From positions 1-26,723 of the forward strand of contig CAZRAX010000005.1 of the NCBI GenBank assembly GCA_964598245.1: a stretch of DNA of 26,723 nucleotides, in the 5' to 3' direction. The notes below the pieces were generated by a model that searched no databases, was not told where the DNA came from, and was given only the letters and a program-made list of their open reading frames with translations. This DNA comes from JAACPR01 sp964598245 (GTDB lineage: Bacteria > Patescibacteriota > Minisyncoccia > Phycocordibacterales > JAACPR01). A program made the translations under genes and the position numbers. Below are positions 1 to 8,659 of this stretch, piece by piece; positions within the stretch are counted from its first letter, which is position 1; each line of letters starts with the position of its first letter.

Positions 1-84
1 AAATCTTGGCATAATATTGAAGATGTTATGGCGGGTGATTTGAGTGAAATTTTTGCTTATTTAACTGATTTAGCGAAAGTTTAA
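1..84 (+). CDS. 3' end of an unidentified protein-coding gene (partial)
   Basis: Frame 1 is open from the window edge to a TAA at 82-84 and gives 27 residues with a normal soluble-protein composition, ending DLAKV. The reading frame uses the same T-ending codons as the genes that follow. A run of nine T residues just after the stop could help end transcription, but there is no clear hairpin. The piece is too short to identify a family. Confidence 0.55.
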   Translation, partial: KSWHNIEDVMAGDLSEIFAYLTDLAKV

Positions 85-99
85 TTTTTTTTTCAAGTA

Positions 100-117
100 T
101 GCTAAAATGATTTTATG
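100..117 (+). promoter_or_regulatory. Extended -10 promoter directly upstream of the surface-protein ATG
   Basis: TGC followed by TAAAAT (103-108) is an extended -10 element. Only six bases separate it from the ATG at 115, so transcription should start at or within a base or two of the start codon. No good -35 and no Shine-Dalgarno are visible. This favours a leaderless mRNA. Confidence 0.6.
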
Positions 118-3100
118 ATGAGATTACTTTTATTTATTTTTTTTGTAGTTTTATTTTTACCAATTAATGTTTCTGCTAATTTAGAATCTTACCAGAGTAA
201 TTTTGAGACTGCTTATTCATTAAGACAACTTTTTGATGATGAGACTGACGTCGTTAAGATTAGAAGGTCTTCTGATGATGCCAAACAAAATTTTAATGCT
301 ACAGAAATAACAGATGGAACACTAGAATCTTGGGTTGGGGATGGAAGTAATGGTTATGTTGATACCTGGTATGATCAAACTGTCCCCACAAGTCAAGACA
401 GAATGTATTTTGATGGGGTTGATAGTGAAGTAGAATTTTCTTTAGCTAATTTAGATTTTACTCAAAATTGGGAAATAACTCTAAAAGGTGTTGTTCCTAT
501 TGGTTCATATAGTAATCAATACTATTTTTCATTATTTGATACTTCATCCAGCGAATTAATCGGTATTAGACTTGATAACAATGATAGATATAAAATTGCT
601 TCTTTGGGTAAAACTTCTGGGGTATCTGGGGTGTCTGCCACTTTTGACGAAGAAACGGAGATAAAATTAACTTGGGATGGAACTAAGTTTGACTCATTTG
701 AAAATGGCGTCTTTATTTATTCTACTACACCTTCAGATAGTGGTGCATTTTTATCTTCAATAAATGGACTAACCATTGGAGCAAACGAAGGTGCTAATTT
801 TTTACCAGGTTCTTTTTATGATGTTTCAATAAAAATTAATGGTGTTGAAGAATTTAGTACAGAAGGTTATGGCAACACAGACGCAGACTGGACAGACCAA
901 ATAGGCTCAAACGACGGAACAGTAAACGGAGACCCTGCAAGAGCAAAAATAACAGACTCAGGCATAGTAGTCGCAAACGACGCTATTCAAGAAACAACTA
1001 GCAATCAAGGTTTACTGGTTGATTCTGGTAGTTTGGTAACTGACAAAGGCAGACCAGCTATAGATTTAGATGGTGCATCTGGTTTTTTGCTTTCCCCTAG
1101 TGTTTCTCTCGAAGGTGATTTTTCTTTTTTAATATTAGGAGCTGATGTTGGTTTAACTAGTTCAGTAGTTTCGGTATTTGGGAATGGCTCTGCACCAGTA
1201 CCACGTCTCAGAATATTTTCTAATAATAATTTTGAATTAGTGGATAATGACGGTGGCGAAATAAATATTAGTACTGATAGGGGATATGATGGAACTGCAA
1301 AATTGATGTCTTTTTTTAGAAACGATTCGGGTGATATTTCTTTACATCATAACACTTATTTGGAGGATGATTCAAAAAATTTATCAGGAGATTTCACTAT
1401 CAACAGACTTTTGGTAAGAAATATTAATCTTAATCCTTATCAAAGTAAAGTTCAGGAAATTATTATTTCAGATTCAGATTTAACTTCTTATAAAAACTCT
1501 ATAGAAAATGATATTTATGATTATTATTCTACTGTCGATGGAAATATTTATGTTATGGTCGGCCAATCAAATATGGCTGGGCGTAATGCTGCTAGTAGTG
1601 TTGTAACTTCTACGGATAATGATAATAGTATTTATGAATATTATATAAACAACACCACAAGGCAAACTTTTGCTGATAGGTATACAAGCAATGTTTCTAA
1701 TTATGGTCCAAATGTTGGAATGGGACGTTATTTAGCTGATCAAGGAGTAGAAAATATTTATGTGGTTAGATATGCAATAGGTGGGCACTCTGTGGTCTCC
1801 TTTATTCCAGAATCTGAAAGACTTTTGTCAGATCCGACAACTCTACCTCTTGGTGATGTTGATCAATCTACAACCTCTGTAAGTTTTATTAATGATTCCC
1901 TTGGTTATATTAATAATGATTATTTTACTAAAACCGATAATCTAACTTTTGTTTGGTACCAAGGAGCTGAGGATGCAAAACAAACTTCTCTTCAACCAGA
2001 ACTTTATCAAAATTATGAAGCTCATTTAAATAGTGCGATATATCATTATCGACATAATATAAATGGAATGTCTACCAGTACCAAGGTTGCTATAATTAGA
2101 TCACCAGATTGGAATTCTAATTCTGAAGGATCAAAACCATATCAAGATTATGTAAGACAAGACCAGTTAGATTTTAGTGATTCTGATTCGAATACAATTA
2201 TTATCGACTCTGATGTATCAGAAGGGATTACTGCTACATGGGAGGATGGTTCTCATATCGATGTTGCTACTCAAGAAAGATTAGGTTTGAGTTTAGGGAA
2301 AGCTTTGCTTGATACAACTGGTCCTTCAATTTCTAATATAAATACTTCTGTATCAACCAGCACTGTTACCATAACATGGGAAACTGATGAAAACGCAACT
2401 AGGTTATTAAACTATGGTTTAGATTCTGGATTGGGTATTTCAACTTCAAATAATAAATTACCTAGAGACACTAATCATTCAATTAGTTTAACCAATTTGA
2501 TTCCTTGTAATGAATATAATTTTGCTGTTGAAAGTAGAGATACAAATCTAAACAGTGTAATTTCACCAACAGATATTTTTTCCACATTTTGTACTGGGGA
2601 TTCTGAAGTCGGTGGTTCAACTTCTGAGACCATAATTGTTTCTAGTGGGGGGTCATTAAATAACGATATTTTTTCTTTATTAATACCAGTTGATGTAAAA
2701 ACTAATGAATCAAGTCTTGTTTTTAAAATTAATGAGTTTAATAATTCTAATTTTGCTTCAATCGCTGGAACTCCTCTTGGTAAGGTTAGAGTTGTCGATA
2801 GGGTATTTAATCTTTCCGCAATTGTTGATGCCACAACAACAATCACATCTTTTGATAGTCCAATTGAGATTACCATGACTTACGCGGATTCAGATGTTTC
2901 AAGCATTGATGAATCATCACTGGCAATATATAGATACGACGAAATATCATGGAATAAATTGTCAAATTGCTTAGTTGATGTATCCGCAAATACAGTAACT
3001 TGCGAAACTTCACAATTTTCTGATTTTGCACTATTTGGTGAAGAAATAGTTATATCTGAGACAGAAGATAAAGAAAGAATTATCGGTGGCGGAATACGTT

Positions 3101-3450
3101 TTGGTTGCAAAGATAAAGACGCATTAAATTATGATTATTTCTCAAGTCATGACCAAAGATTGTGTCAGTACGAAAATGACTTTTTAATTATTAAAAATAC
3201 AACATATAATTTCACCAAAGATTTAGGATATGGCGATATTGATAAAGATGTCAGAGATCTTCAAAAATTATTAAATTCTATTGGGTACTTTGTTGCAAAC
3301 ACAGGAGTTGGTTCTCCAAATAATGAAACTAATTACTTTGGGCAGCTAACTAGACAAGCTTTAATCAAATATCAACAAGAAAATAACATCACTCCAGCTA
3401 TTGGATACTTTGGACCCATTACTCGTAATTTATTAAATCATGGCAGATAG
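115..3450 (+). CDS. Secreted multidomain SGNH/SASA-like esterase with LamG-like, FN3-like and peptidoglycan-binding domains
   Basis: The protein has 1111 residues and starts with a signal peptide (about 1-21). Residues about 32-90 resemble the module ending in WYDQ seen in arabinofuranosidase-like and phage proteins. A LamG-like beta domain follows (about 95-250). Its motif continuation (KGRPAIDLDG) appears only near 323, so the module seems split by an insertion. A second LamG-like domain spans about 320-460. The sialate O-acetylesterase-like (SASA, SGNH) core spans about 475-735, with GQSNMAG (Ser485), WYQGAED (613-620) and the Asp711/His714 pair, so it is probably catalytic. An FN3-like domain (about 738-820), a beta-rich linker, a Cys-containing ALNYD motif near 1005 and a PG_binding_1 domain (about 1040-1108) complete it. 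It probably sits on or outside the cell wall and removes acyl groups from a glycan; the substrate is unknown. Either ATG of the ATGATG pair could be the start. The domain calls are by eye. Confidence 0.8.
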   Translation: MMRLLLFIFFVVLFLPINVSANLESYQSNFETAYSLRQLFDDETDVVKIRRSSDDAKQNFNATEITDGTLESWVGDGSNGYVDTWYDQTVPTSQDRMYFDGVDSEVEFSLANLDFTQNWEITLKGVVPIGSYSNQYYFSLFDTSSSELIGIRLDNNDRYKIASLGKTSGVSGVSATFDEETEIKLTWDGTKFDSFENGVFIYSTTPSDSGAFLSSINGLTIGANEGANFLPGSFYDVSIKINGVEEFSTEGYGNTDADWTDQIGSNDGTVNGDPARAKITDSGIVVANDAIQETTSNQGLLVDSGSLVTDKGRPAIDLDGASGFLLSPSVSLEGDFSFLILGADVGLTSSVVSVFGNGSAPVPRLRIFSNNNFELVDNDGGEINISTDRGYDGTAKLMSFFRNDSGDISLHHNTYLEDDSKNLSGDFTINRLLVRNINLNPYQSKVQEIIISDSDLTSYKNSIENDIYDYYSTVDGNIYVMVGQSNMAGRNAASSVVTSTDNDNSIYEYYINNTTRQTFADRYTSNVSNYGPNVGMGRYLADQGVENIYVVRYAIGGHSVVSFIPESERLLSDPTTLPLGDVDQSTTSVSFINDSLGYINNDYFTKTDNLTFVWYQGAEDAKQTSLQPELYQNYEAHLNSAIYHYRHNINGMSTSTKVAIIRSPDWNSNSEGSKPYQDYVRQDQLDFSDSDSNTIIIDSDVSEGITATWEDGSHIDVATQERLGLSLGKALLDTTGPSISNINTSVSTSTVTITWETDENATRLLNYGLDSGLGISTSNNKLPRDTNHSISLTNLIPCNEYNFAVESRDTNLNSVISPTDIFSTFCTGDSEVGGSTSETIIVSSGGSLNNDIFSLLIPVDVKTNESSLVFKINEFNNSNFASIAGTPLGKVRVVDRVFNLSAIVDATTTITSFDSPIEITMTYADSDVSSIDESSLAIYRYDEISWNKLSNCLVDVSANTVTCETSQFSDFALFGEEIVISETEDKERIIGGGIRFGCKDKDALNYDYFSSHDQRLCQYENDFLIIKNTTYNFTKDLGYGDIDKDVRDLQKLLNSIGYFVANTGVGSPNNETNYFGQLTRQALIKYQQENNITPAIGYFGPITRNLLNHGR

Positions 3451-3460
3451 GGCTCGTGAC

Positions 3461-3499
3461 TTGCCATAAAAGACCTAATTTGCTAGACTCTCACCTATG
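3461..3499 (+). promoter_or_regulatory. rpsB promoter (leaderless)
   Basis: TTGCCA (3461-3466), a 17-bp spacer and TAGACT (3484-3489) preceded by TGC form one of the best sigma-70-type promoters in the window. The ATG at 3497 lies eight bases after the -10 element, which puts the predicted transcription start at the start codon. The -35 overlaps the right arm of a small inverted repeat (TGGCA 3441-3445 / TGCCA 3462-3466). Confidence 0.75.
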
Positions 3500-4204
3500 A
3501 ATTCAACAAAAGATAATCAAAAAAGCAAGATAGATGAAATGTTTTCTGTTGGTGCGCATTTCGGCTACACCAGATCAAGAAGGCATCCATCAGCGCTACC
3601 CTTTATTTTTGGAAAGAAAAATAATGTTGAAATTTTTGATTTAGAAAAAGTTGTTGAAAATCTAGAAAAAGCCAAAGAATTTGTCAAACAAATTGCTTCT
3701 CAAAACCGACAAATTCTATTTATTGGTGGGAAAAAAGAATCTCAGAATATTATCAGAGAATCAGCTGAAAAAATTGATATGCCTTATGTTGCTGGCCGTT
3801 GGATCGGGGGGACGCTAACTAATTTTGAAGAAATCAGAAGAAGAGTTAATCGATTACTTGATTTAACAAGTCAAAGAGACAAAGGAGAACTTGTTAAATA
3901 CACAAAAAAAGAAAGATTAATGATTGAAAGAGAAATCATTAGATTAGAAGAAAAATTTGGGGGGATTGTTTCAATGGACAAAAAGCCAGCTGCCGTTTTT
4001 ATTATTGATGCTGATAAAGAAAAAAATGCTCGTGATGAAGCTATTAAAAATAAAGTTCCTGTAATTAGCCTGATGTCTAGCGATTGTGATTTGACCAGAG
4101 TTGAATACCCAATTCCTGCCAACGATACATCAGTCAAAAGTATTGGCTTTTTTGTTGAAGAAATTGTTGCATCTTACCAAGAAGGAAAAACACAAGCAAA
4201 GTAA
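3497..4204 (+). CDS. rpsB: 30S ribosomal protein S2
   Basis: The 235-residue protein matches S2 throughout. It has the N-terminal GAHFGY motif followed by R..HP and FIFG, the AGRWIGGTLTNF signature near residue 101, and the late segment where IDADKEKNARDEAIKN leads into PVISL. The length is normal (E. coli S2 has 241). It binds the 30S head/body junction late in assembly. It is followed 49 bp later by tsf, the classical rpsB-tsf order. The start is fixed by the S2 N-terminus and by the promoter that ends just before it. Confidence 0.97.
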   Translation: MNSTKDNQKSKIDEMFSVGAHFGYTRSRRHPSALPFIFGKKNNVEIFDLEKVVENLEKAKEFVKQIASQNRQILFIGGKKESQNIIRESAEKIDMPYVAGRWIGGTLTNFEEIRRRVNRLLDLTSQRDKGELVKYTKKERLMIEREIIRLEEKFGGIVSMDKKPAAVFIIDADKEKNARDEAIKNKVPVISLMSSDCDLTRVEYPIPANDTSVKSIGFFVEEIVASYQEGKTQAK

Positions 4205-4208
4205 ATTA

Positions 4209-4253
4209 TGTTAGAATAATTTGCACTTATTACTTATTAATTAATTTTTAATT
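4209..4253 (+). promoter_or_regulatory. Possible internal promoter and AT-rich leader of tsf
   Basis: TGT plus TAGAAT (4212-4217) is an extended -10 match, followed by about 30 bases of AT-rich leader without a Shine-Dalgarno before the tsf ATG. No good -35 is seen. It may act as a second promoter in the rpsB-tsf unit. Confidence 0.35.
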
Positions 4254-4841
4254 ATGGAAATTACAACCGAACAAATTAAATCTCTAAGAGATGAAACCGG
4301 AGTTTCTATTATGCAATGTAAAAAAGCACTTGAAGAAGCAGAAGGTGATATTGAAAAAGCCAAAGTTATTTTGAGGAAATCTAGTGCTAAAACAGCTTCA
4401 AAAAAATCTGATAGAAATCTAAAATCTGGTATTGTGTCTTCTTATATTCATGCTGGAGGTTCAGTCGGTGCAATGGTTGAGCTTTTTTGTGAGACTGATT
4501 TTGTGGCTAAAAATGAAGAATTTCAAAATTTAGCTAGAGAAATTGCAATGCAAATTGCTGCAACAGATCCTGAATTTGTTAGTGAGAATGATATTGATGA
4601 GCAAACAAAAGCAAAAACAACAGAAATTTTTGCTGGTGAAGCAGAAGGAAAGCCCGAAGATATTAAAGCAAAAATTATTGAAGGTAAATTAGATTCTTAT
4701 TTTGGAGAAAAAACTTTACTTAAACAGGCTCATATTAAAAATGCTGATATCACTATCGGCGAATTGATTGAACAAGCAATTCAAAAATTTGGTGAAAGAA
4801 TAGAAGTTGGAAGAATTTCACGGTTTGCTATACTTGGTTAA
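4254..4841 (+). CDS. tsf: Elongation factor Ts
   Basis: The guanine nucleotide exchange factor for EF-Tu. The N-terminal UBA-like domain carries the conserved LRDETGVSIMQCKKALEEA (residues about 11-29). The core has the family signature around VELFCETDFVAKN (about 79-91). At 195 residues it is shorter than E. coli EF-Ts (283) and resembles the compact form with a single core subdomain seen in Thermus and many reduced bacteria. It lies just downstream of rpsB and is followed three bases later by the next gene. Confidence 0.95.
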   Translation: MEITTEQIKSLRDETGVSIMQCKKALEEAEGDIEKAKVILRKSSAKTASKKSDRNLKSGIVSSYIHAGGSVGAMVELFCETDFVAKNEEFQNLAREIAMQIAATDPEFVSENDIDEQTKAKTTEIFAGEAEGKPEDIKAKIIEGKLDSYFGEKTLLKQAHIKNADITIGELIEQAIQKFGERIEVGRISRFAILG

Positions 4842-4844
4842 CAT

Positions 4845-5216
4845 ATGATGTATTTAATTTTAATTACCATAGTGACGCTTGTATTGATATCTTTGATGAT
4901 TGGGTATCGTTCCTATGAACTTTCTTCTGGTAAAAAACTTTTTTCAGAAGAAAAAAGAGCCAAGTCTGATCAAAAACTTTTGACTTTTTATCATAAAAAT
5001 ATTAATTTAACAAATAGATTTCTAATTAATTTAAAAAGTAATTTTCAAAATTTTTTTCACTTTGTAAATCAAAAACTTAATAATTTGTGGTGTCTGATTT
5101 CTAAAAAAGTTGATGGTTATTTCGATCGAATCAAAGGGAAAAAAGAAATTAATAAAAAAGGTTCAGTATCTTTGTATTGGCAATCAGTTGGCCAAAGAGA
5201 AGATCTGAAAAAATAA
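4845..5216 (+). CDS. Small basic protein with one N-terminal membrane segment, unknown function
   Basis: The 123-residue protein starts with a hydrophobic helix (about 2-20). The rest is strongly basic, rich in Lys, Asn and Phe, and probably helical on the cytoplasmic side. The ATGATG lies three bases after the tsf stop, and the TAA abuts the first base of tRNA-Thr, so it is probably co-transcribed with rpsB-tsf. I recognise no family. The tight fit between tsf and the tRNA, with no internal stops, supports a real gene. Confidence 0.65.
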   Translation: MMYLILITIVTLVLISLMIGYRSYELSSGKKLFSEEKRAKSDQKLLTFYHKNINLTNRFLINLKSNFQNFFHFVNQKLNNLWCLISKKVDGYFDRIKGKKEINKKGSVSLYWQSVGQREDLKK

Positions 5217-5292
5217 GCCACCTTAGCTCAGTTGGTAGAGCAACCGCCTTGTAAGCGGTAGGTCGTCAGTTCGAATCTGACAGGTGGCTCCA
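5217..5292 (+). tRNA. tRNA-Thr (anticodon TGT)
   Basis: A full cloverleaf can be drawn. The acceptor is GCCACCT/AGGTGGC. The anticodon stem ACCGC/GCGGT holds loop CTTGTAA with anticodon TGT. The T-arm is GTCAG TTCGAAT CTGAC. The discriminator T (5289) is followed by an encoded CCA (5290-5292), unlike the other three tRNAs here. The gene begins on the base after the preceding stop codon, so it probably needs RNase P processing from the upstream mRNA. Confidence 0.95.
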
Positions 5293-5305
5293 ATTTGAAA
5301 GAGGC

Positions 5306-5347
5306 TTGAAAAATTAGCTTCAAAAAGGTAATCTTCTCTCATAAATG
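5306..5347 (+). promoter_or_regulatory. Promoter of the glycosyltransferase gene
   Basis: TTGAAA (5306-5311), a 17-bp spacer and TAATCT (5329-5334) precede the ATG at 5345 by ten bases. There is no Shine-Dalgarno, so a leaderless or nearly leaderless transcript is likely. Confidence 0.5.
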
Positions 5348-6889
5348 GATTACAAAAAGAGCCCATATTTTCATGTGGCACATGCCAGAGATTTGTTGGG
5401 TTGGAATAGATTTATATATCGATTATTAGAAATTTTACCAGGTTTTTTAACTTGGGGGACTTTTGCTGCAGTTATTCTACTTTCTTTCCTAAAACCGGTT
5501 TGGGCAGCTATTTTTATAATAATCTTTGATCTTTACTGGCTTTTAAAAACAGCAAATCTAAGTTTTTATCATTATTATAATTGGCGAAGAATGAAGCATA
5601 ATATCAAAACTAATTGGCAAAAATTACTTCAAAAATTAAAATATGAAAATATTTATCATTTAATTTTGCTCCCTTTTTATAAAGAAGGTGAAGAGGTCCT
5701 AACCAATACATTGGATGCTTTGGTTAATTGTGATTATGATAAGAAAAAAATGTTAATTGTTTTGGCTAGTGAAGAAAGGGCGGGGGAATCAGCACAAATT
5801 CTATCTAAAAAATTAAAGGACAAGTACGGTGAAGTTTTTGAAGAATTTATAATCACCGTTCATCCAGCTGGTATCAAAGGTGAAATTATGGGTAAGGGCC
5901 CAAATATTACCTATGCTGCTGAACAAGCTCGTAGGCGAATCTTAAACAAAAGACAAATTCCTTATGAAAATATTTTAGTTTCGGCTTTTGATGTCGATAC
6001 TGTTGTTTGGCCTAAATATTTTTCATGCTTAACTTGGAATTTTCTAACTACCGAAAACCCGCAAAGGTCATCTTTTCAGCCAGTACCACTTTATAATAAC
6101 AATATTTGGCAAACGCCAGCCATCTCTAGAGTTGCTGCTCTAACAAGTACTTTTTGGCAAATGATTCAACAAGAAAGACCAGAAAAATTGGTTACATTTT
6201 CATCTCATTCGATTCCTTTTAAGTCACTATATGAAATTGGATATTGGCAAAAAAATATGGTTTCCGATGATTCAAGAATTTTTTGGAATTTGTATATGGC
6301 TAATGACGGAAATTACAAAGTTGTACCAATTTCGTATCCAGTTTCAATGGATGCTAATCTCGCACCAACAATGTTTCAAACTTTTAAAAATATTTTTAGA
6401 CAACATTCTCGTTGGATGTGGGGAGTTGAAAATTTACCGTATATGATTTTTGGTTTTATTAAAAACAAAAAAATCTCTTTAAAGAAAAAAATTAGTCACA
6501 CTATTATTCAATTAGAAGGTTTTTGGTCTCTGGCAACAAATCCAATTATGATTATGATTTTGGGTTGGTTGCCGATTGTTCTTGGTGGAGAAGCTTTCCG
6601 ACAAACTATTTTATCTTATAATTTACCTAACATAACAAGAAATCTAATGACAATTGCAATGACAGGACTAATTTTGTCAGCAATTATTGCCTCAACTCTT
6701 TTGCCAAAAATTCCCCAAAACTACCAAAAGAAAAAAAGACGATGGATTGTTATGTTTGGGCAATGGATTTTAGTTCCCTTTACCATTGTTGTTTTTGGGT
6801 CACTCCCAGGGATTTTATCTCAAACTAGGTTGATGTTGGGGCTATATGTTGGTAAATTTTGGGTAACACCAAAGCATCGTAAAAAATAA
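5345..6889 (+). CDS. Membrane-bound family 2 glycosyltransferase (cellulose-synthase-like fold)
   Basis: The 514-residue protein has two membrane segments near the N-terminus (about 34-72), a cytoplasmic GT2 catalytic domain (about 100-370) and three or more C-terminal membrane segments (about 396-420, 435-457, 468-493). Visible motifs are the LLPFYKEGEEV strand-loop, the DVD metal/nucleotide-sugar motif (Asp216, Asp218), SDD (Asp308-Asp309) and QHSRW (353-357), the Q/RxxRW motif of processive GT2 enzymes. It should transfer sugar from a nucleotide donor at the inner membrane, perhaps building or exporting a polysaccharide. Donor and product are unknown. The next gene begins immediately after its stop, so the two are co-expressed. 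Confidence 0.8.
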   Translation: MDYKKSPYFHVAHARDLLGWNRFIYRLLEILPGFLTWGTFAAVILLSFLKPVWAAIFIIIFDLYWLLKTANLSFYHYYNWRRMKHNIKTNWQKLLQKLKYENIYHLILLPFYKEGEEVLTNTLDALVNCDYDKKKMLIVLASEERAGESAQILSKKLKDKYGEVFEEFIITVHPAGIKGEIMGKGPNITYAAEQARRRILNKRQIPYENILVSAFDVDTVVWPKYFSCLTWNFLTTENPQRSSFQPVPLYNNNIWQTPAISRVAALTSTFWQMIQQERPEKLVTFSSHSIPFKSLYEIGYWQKNMVSDDSRIFWNLYMANDGNYKVVPISYPVSMDANLAPTMFQTFKNIFRQHSRWMWGVENLPYMIFGFIKNKKISLKKKISHTIIQLEGFWSLATNPIMIMILGWLPIVLGGEAFRQTILSYNLPNITRNLMTIAMTGLILSAIIASTLLPKIPQNYQKKKRRWIVMFGQWILVPFTIVVFGSLPGILSQTRLMLGLYVGKFWVTPKHRKK

Positions 6890-7933
6890 ATGAAACCACT
6901 TTCAAAAAAAATCAGATTTTTCTTAGTAAGCTTTTTGGCTATTATTTTTATTATCCTTGCACCAATTATCTTAGCGAAATCTTTCGGATATCATTTTAAT
7001 CGAATTCAAGATGTTTTAACTTTGGTTAAGACTGGGGGAATTTATGTTATTTCTAATCTTTCTGGAGTAGAGGTTTATGTTGATAATGAATATTTTAAAG
7101 ATAGTGGACTTTTCCTGAAAAATATAAAAATTCAAGACTTAAATCCAAATAGAGAATATCAAATTGTTGCTCAAAAAATAGGATATCATGATTGGAGAAA
7201 GACCTTGCCAGTTTACGAATCTTTGATGACAGAATCTCGATTACTAATGCTTCCAATTGAAATTGATAAAATAGAAACTTATCCATTTTCTGATTTAAAA
7301 GGTGTCGGAACAACAACACCGCCAGAAAATTCAAAAGAAAATACTGTCTTGCCAGAACAAGCCCTTGTTGGTGGATATTTACCTACAAATCAAGAGTATC
7401 GTGATTTGGTTAACTTGTTTAATAATGAAGATGATTTGTATTCAGTAAAAACAAGTTTGGTTGAAGAGAATTTAATTTTAGAAGAAGATCTTGTTTCAAC
7501 ATCTTCAACTTCTACTGATGAGAAAAAAGATATTCCAGATTACTTTGTTGAGCTTGGTGTAGAAAATCCAGATGATTTAGAAAATTTAATTATTAGTTCT
7601 AATCAAGTTGCTTGGTTAGAAAATGGGGATATTTTATTAAATTGGGTAGATGAAAATACTCCAGATTATTATTATTGTATAGAAAAAGAAAAGTGTCGAA
7701 AACAAATTATTATTGATTGGCAAAATGATATTTTAAAATTTGATTTTTTCCCAGGAAGGGGTGATGTTTTTATTGTTTTAAATTCTGAAGGATTATATGC
7801 AGTTGAAATTGACGATCGGTCTGAAAGAAATATTCAGCCACTTTATCTCGGGGAAAAATTAGATTTTCAAAAAAATAATCAAAATCAATTAATTATTAAA
7901 GATGGCTTAATTTTTTATCAACTTGATTTGTAG
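6890..7933 (+). CDS. Membrane-anchored PEGA-domain protein
   Basis: The 347-residue protein has an N-terminal membrane anchor (about 10-30). A PEGA-like beta domain (about 48-115) follows, with VYVDNEYF then Y.IVAQK.GY. An acidic, Ser/Thr-rich linker spans about 140-215. The C-terminal half is beta-rich and resembles propeller blades (WLENGDILLNW and related segments). PEGA proteins are common surface or periplasmic proteins whose role is mostly structural or unknown. The ATG follows the TAA of the glycosyltransferase directly (TAAATG), suggesting translational coupling and a joint role in the envelope. Confidence 0.7.
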   Translation: MKPLSKKIRFFLVSFLAIIFIILAPIILAKSFGYHFNRIQDVLTLVKTGGIYVISNLSGVEVYVDNEYFKDSGLFLKNIKIQDLNPNREYQIVAQKIGYHDWRKTLPVYESLMTESRLLMLPIEIDKIETYPFSDLKGVGTTTPPENSKENTVLPEQALVGGYLPTNQEYRDLVNLFNNEDDLYSVKTSLVEENLILEEDLVSTSSTSTDEKKDIPDYFVELGVENPDDLENLIISSNQVAWLENGDILLNWVDENTPDYYYCIEKEKCRKQIIIDWQNDILKFDFFPGRGDVFIVLNSEGLYAVEIDDRSERNIQPLYLGEKLDFQKNNQNQLIIKDGLIFYQLDL

Positions 7934-7957
7934 TTTCTAGCAAAAGACGTCTTTTTA

Positions 7958-7979
7958 AGCTAAAATAACAAAATCTATG
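7958..7979 (+). promoter_or_regulatory. pheS promoter -10 region
   Basis: TAAAAT (7961-7966) lies ten bases before the pheS ATG with no Shine-Dalgarno. A perfect 14-base palindrome around 7942-7955 (AAAAGACGTCTTTT) sits just upstream, where a regulator could bind or the previous transcript could end. No clear -35 is seen. Confidence 0.45.
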
Positions 7980-8657
7980 ACTATTCATCCAATTAATAGA
8001 GTAATCAATGATCTGACAAAGATTTTCACCAAAATGGGTTATCAGGTTGCTCTTGGTAATGAAATTGAGGATGAAAAGCATAATTTTGATGATTTGAATG
8101 TTCCCAAAGATCATCCCGCTCGTGATATGCAAGATACATTTTGGTTAAAGGATTTTGCTGGACATTTGATGAGAACTCATACTTCTAACGTTCAAATTCA
8201 CTTTATGAAATCAAATCAACCTCCTTTTAAAATTATTGCACCAGGAAAAGTTTATCGTTATGAAGCAACCGATAAAACCCATGAAGTTCAATTTCACCAA
8301 TTGGAGGGTTTGGTGGTTGGTGAGAATATTAATTTAGGAAATTTAAAAAATGCTTTAAATACTTTTGTGAAAGAATTTTATGGATCTAATGTTGAAACCA
8401 GACTAAGACCTGGATATTTCCCTTTTGTTGAACCTGGTGTTGAAGTTGATATGAAAAAAGGAGATGGTGGGTGGATTGAAATGTTGGGGGCTGGGATGGT
8501 CCATCCAAATGTTTTAGAAAATTGTGGAATTAATTCCAAAAAATATCAAGGATTTGCTTTTGGTATTGGAATTGACCGAGTAGCAATGTTGAAGTATGGG
8601 ATTGATGATGTCAGAAAATTTTATGATGGGGATCTAAGATTAATTAATCAATTTTAA
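7977..8657 (+). CDS. pheS: Phenylalanine-tRNA ligase alpha subunit, minimal form
   Basis: Class II aminoacyl-tRNA synthetase catalytic subunit that charges tRNA-Phe. Visible features are HPINRVI at the start, DHPARDMQDTFW, motif 2 (about 93-114, with YRYEATDKTHEVQFHQLEG), ending with GIGIDRVAMLKYG of motif 3. With 226 residues against 327 in E. coli, it lacks the whole N-terminal coiled-coil arm (about 85-100 residues) that contacts tRNA-Phe. The start is supported by the -10 element ten bases upstream, and no upstream in-frame extension exists. pheT follows after two bases. Confidence 0.93.
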   Translation: MTIHPINRVINDLTKIFTKMGYQVALGNEIEDEKHNFDDLNVPKDHPARDMQDTFWLKDFAGHLMRTHTSNVQIHFMKSNQPPFKIIAPGKVYRYEATDKTHEVQFHQLEGLVVGENINLGNLKNALNTFVKEFYGSNVETRLRPGYFPFVEPGVEVDMKKGDGGWIEMLGAGMVHPNVLENCGINSKKYQGFAFGIGIDRVAMLKYGIDDVRKFYDGDLRLINQF

Positions 8658-8659
8658 AT

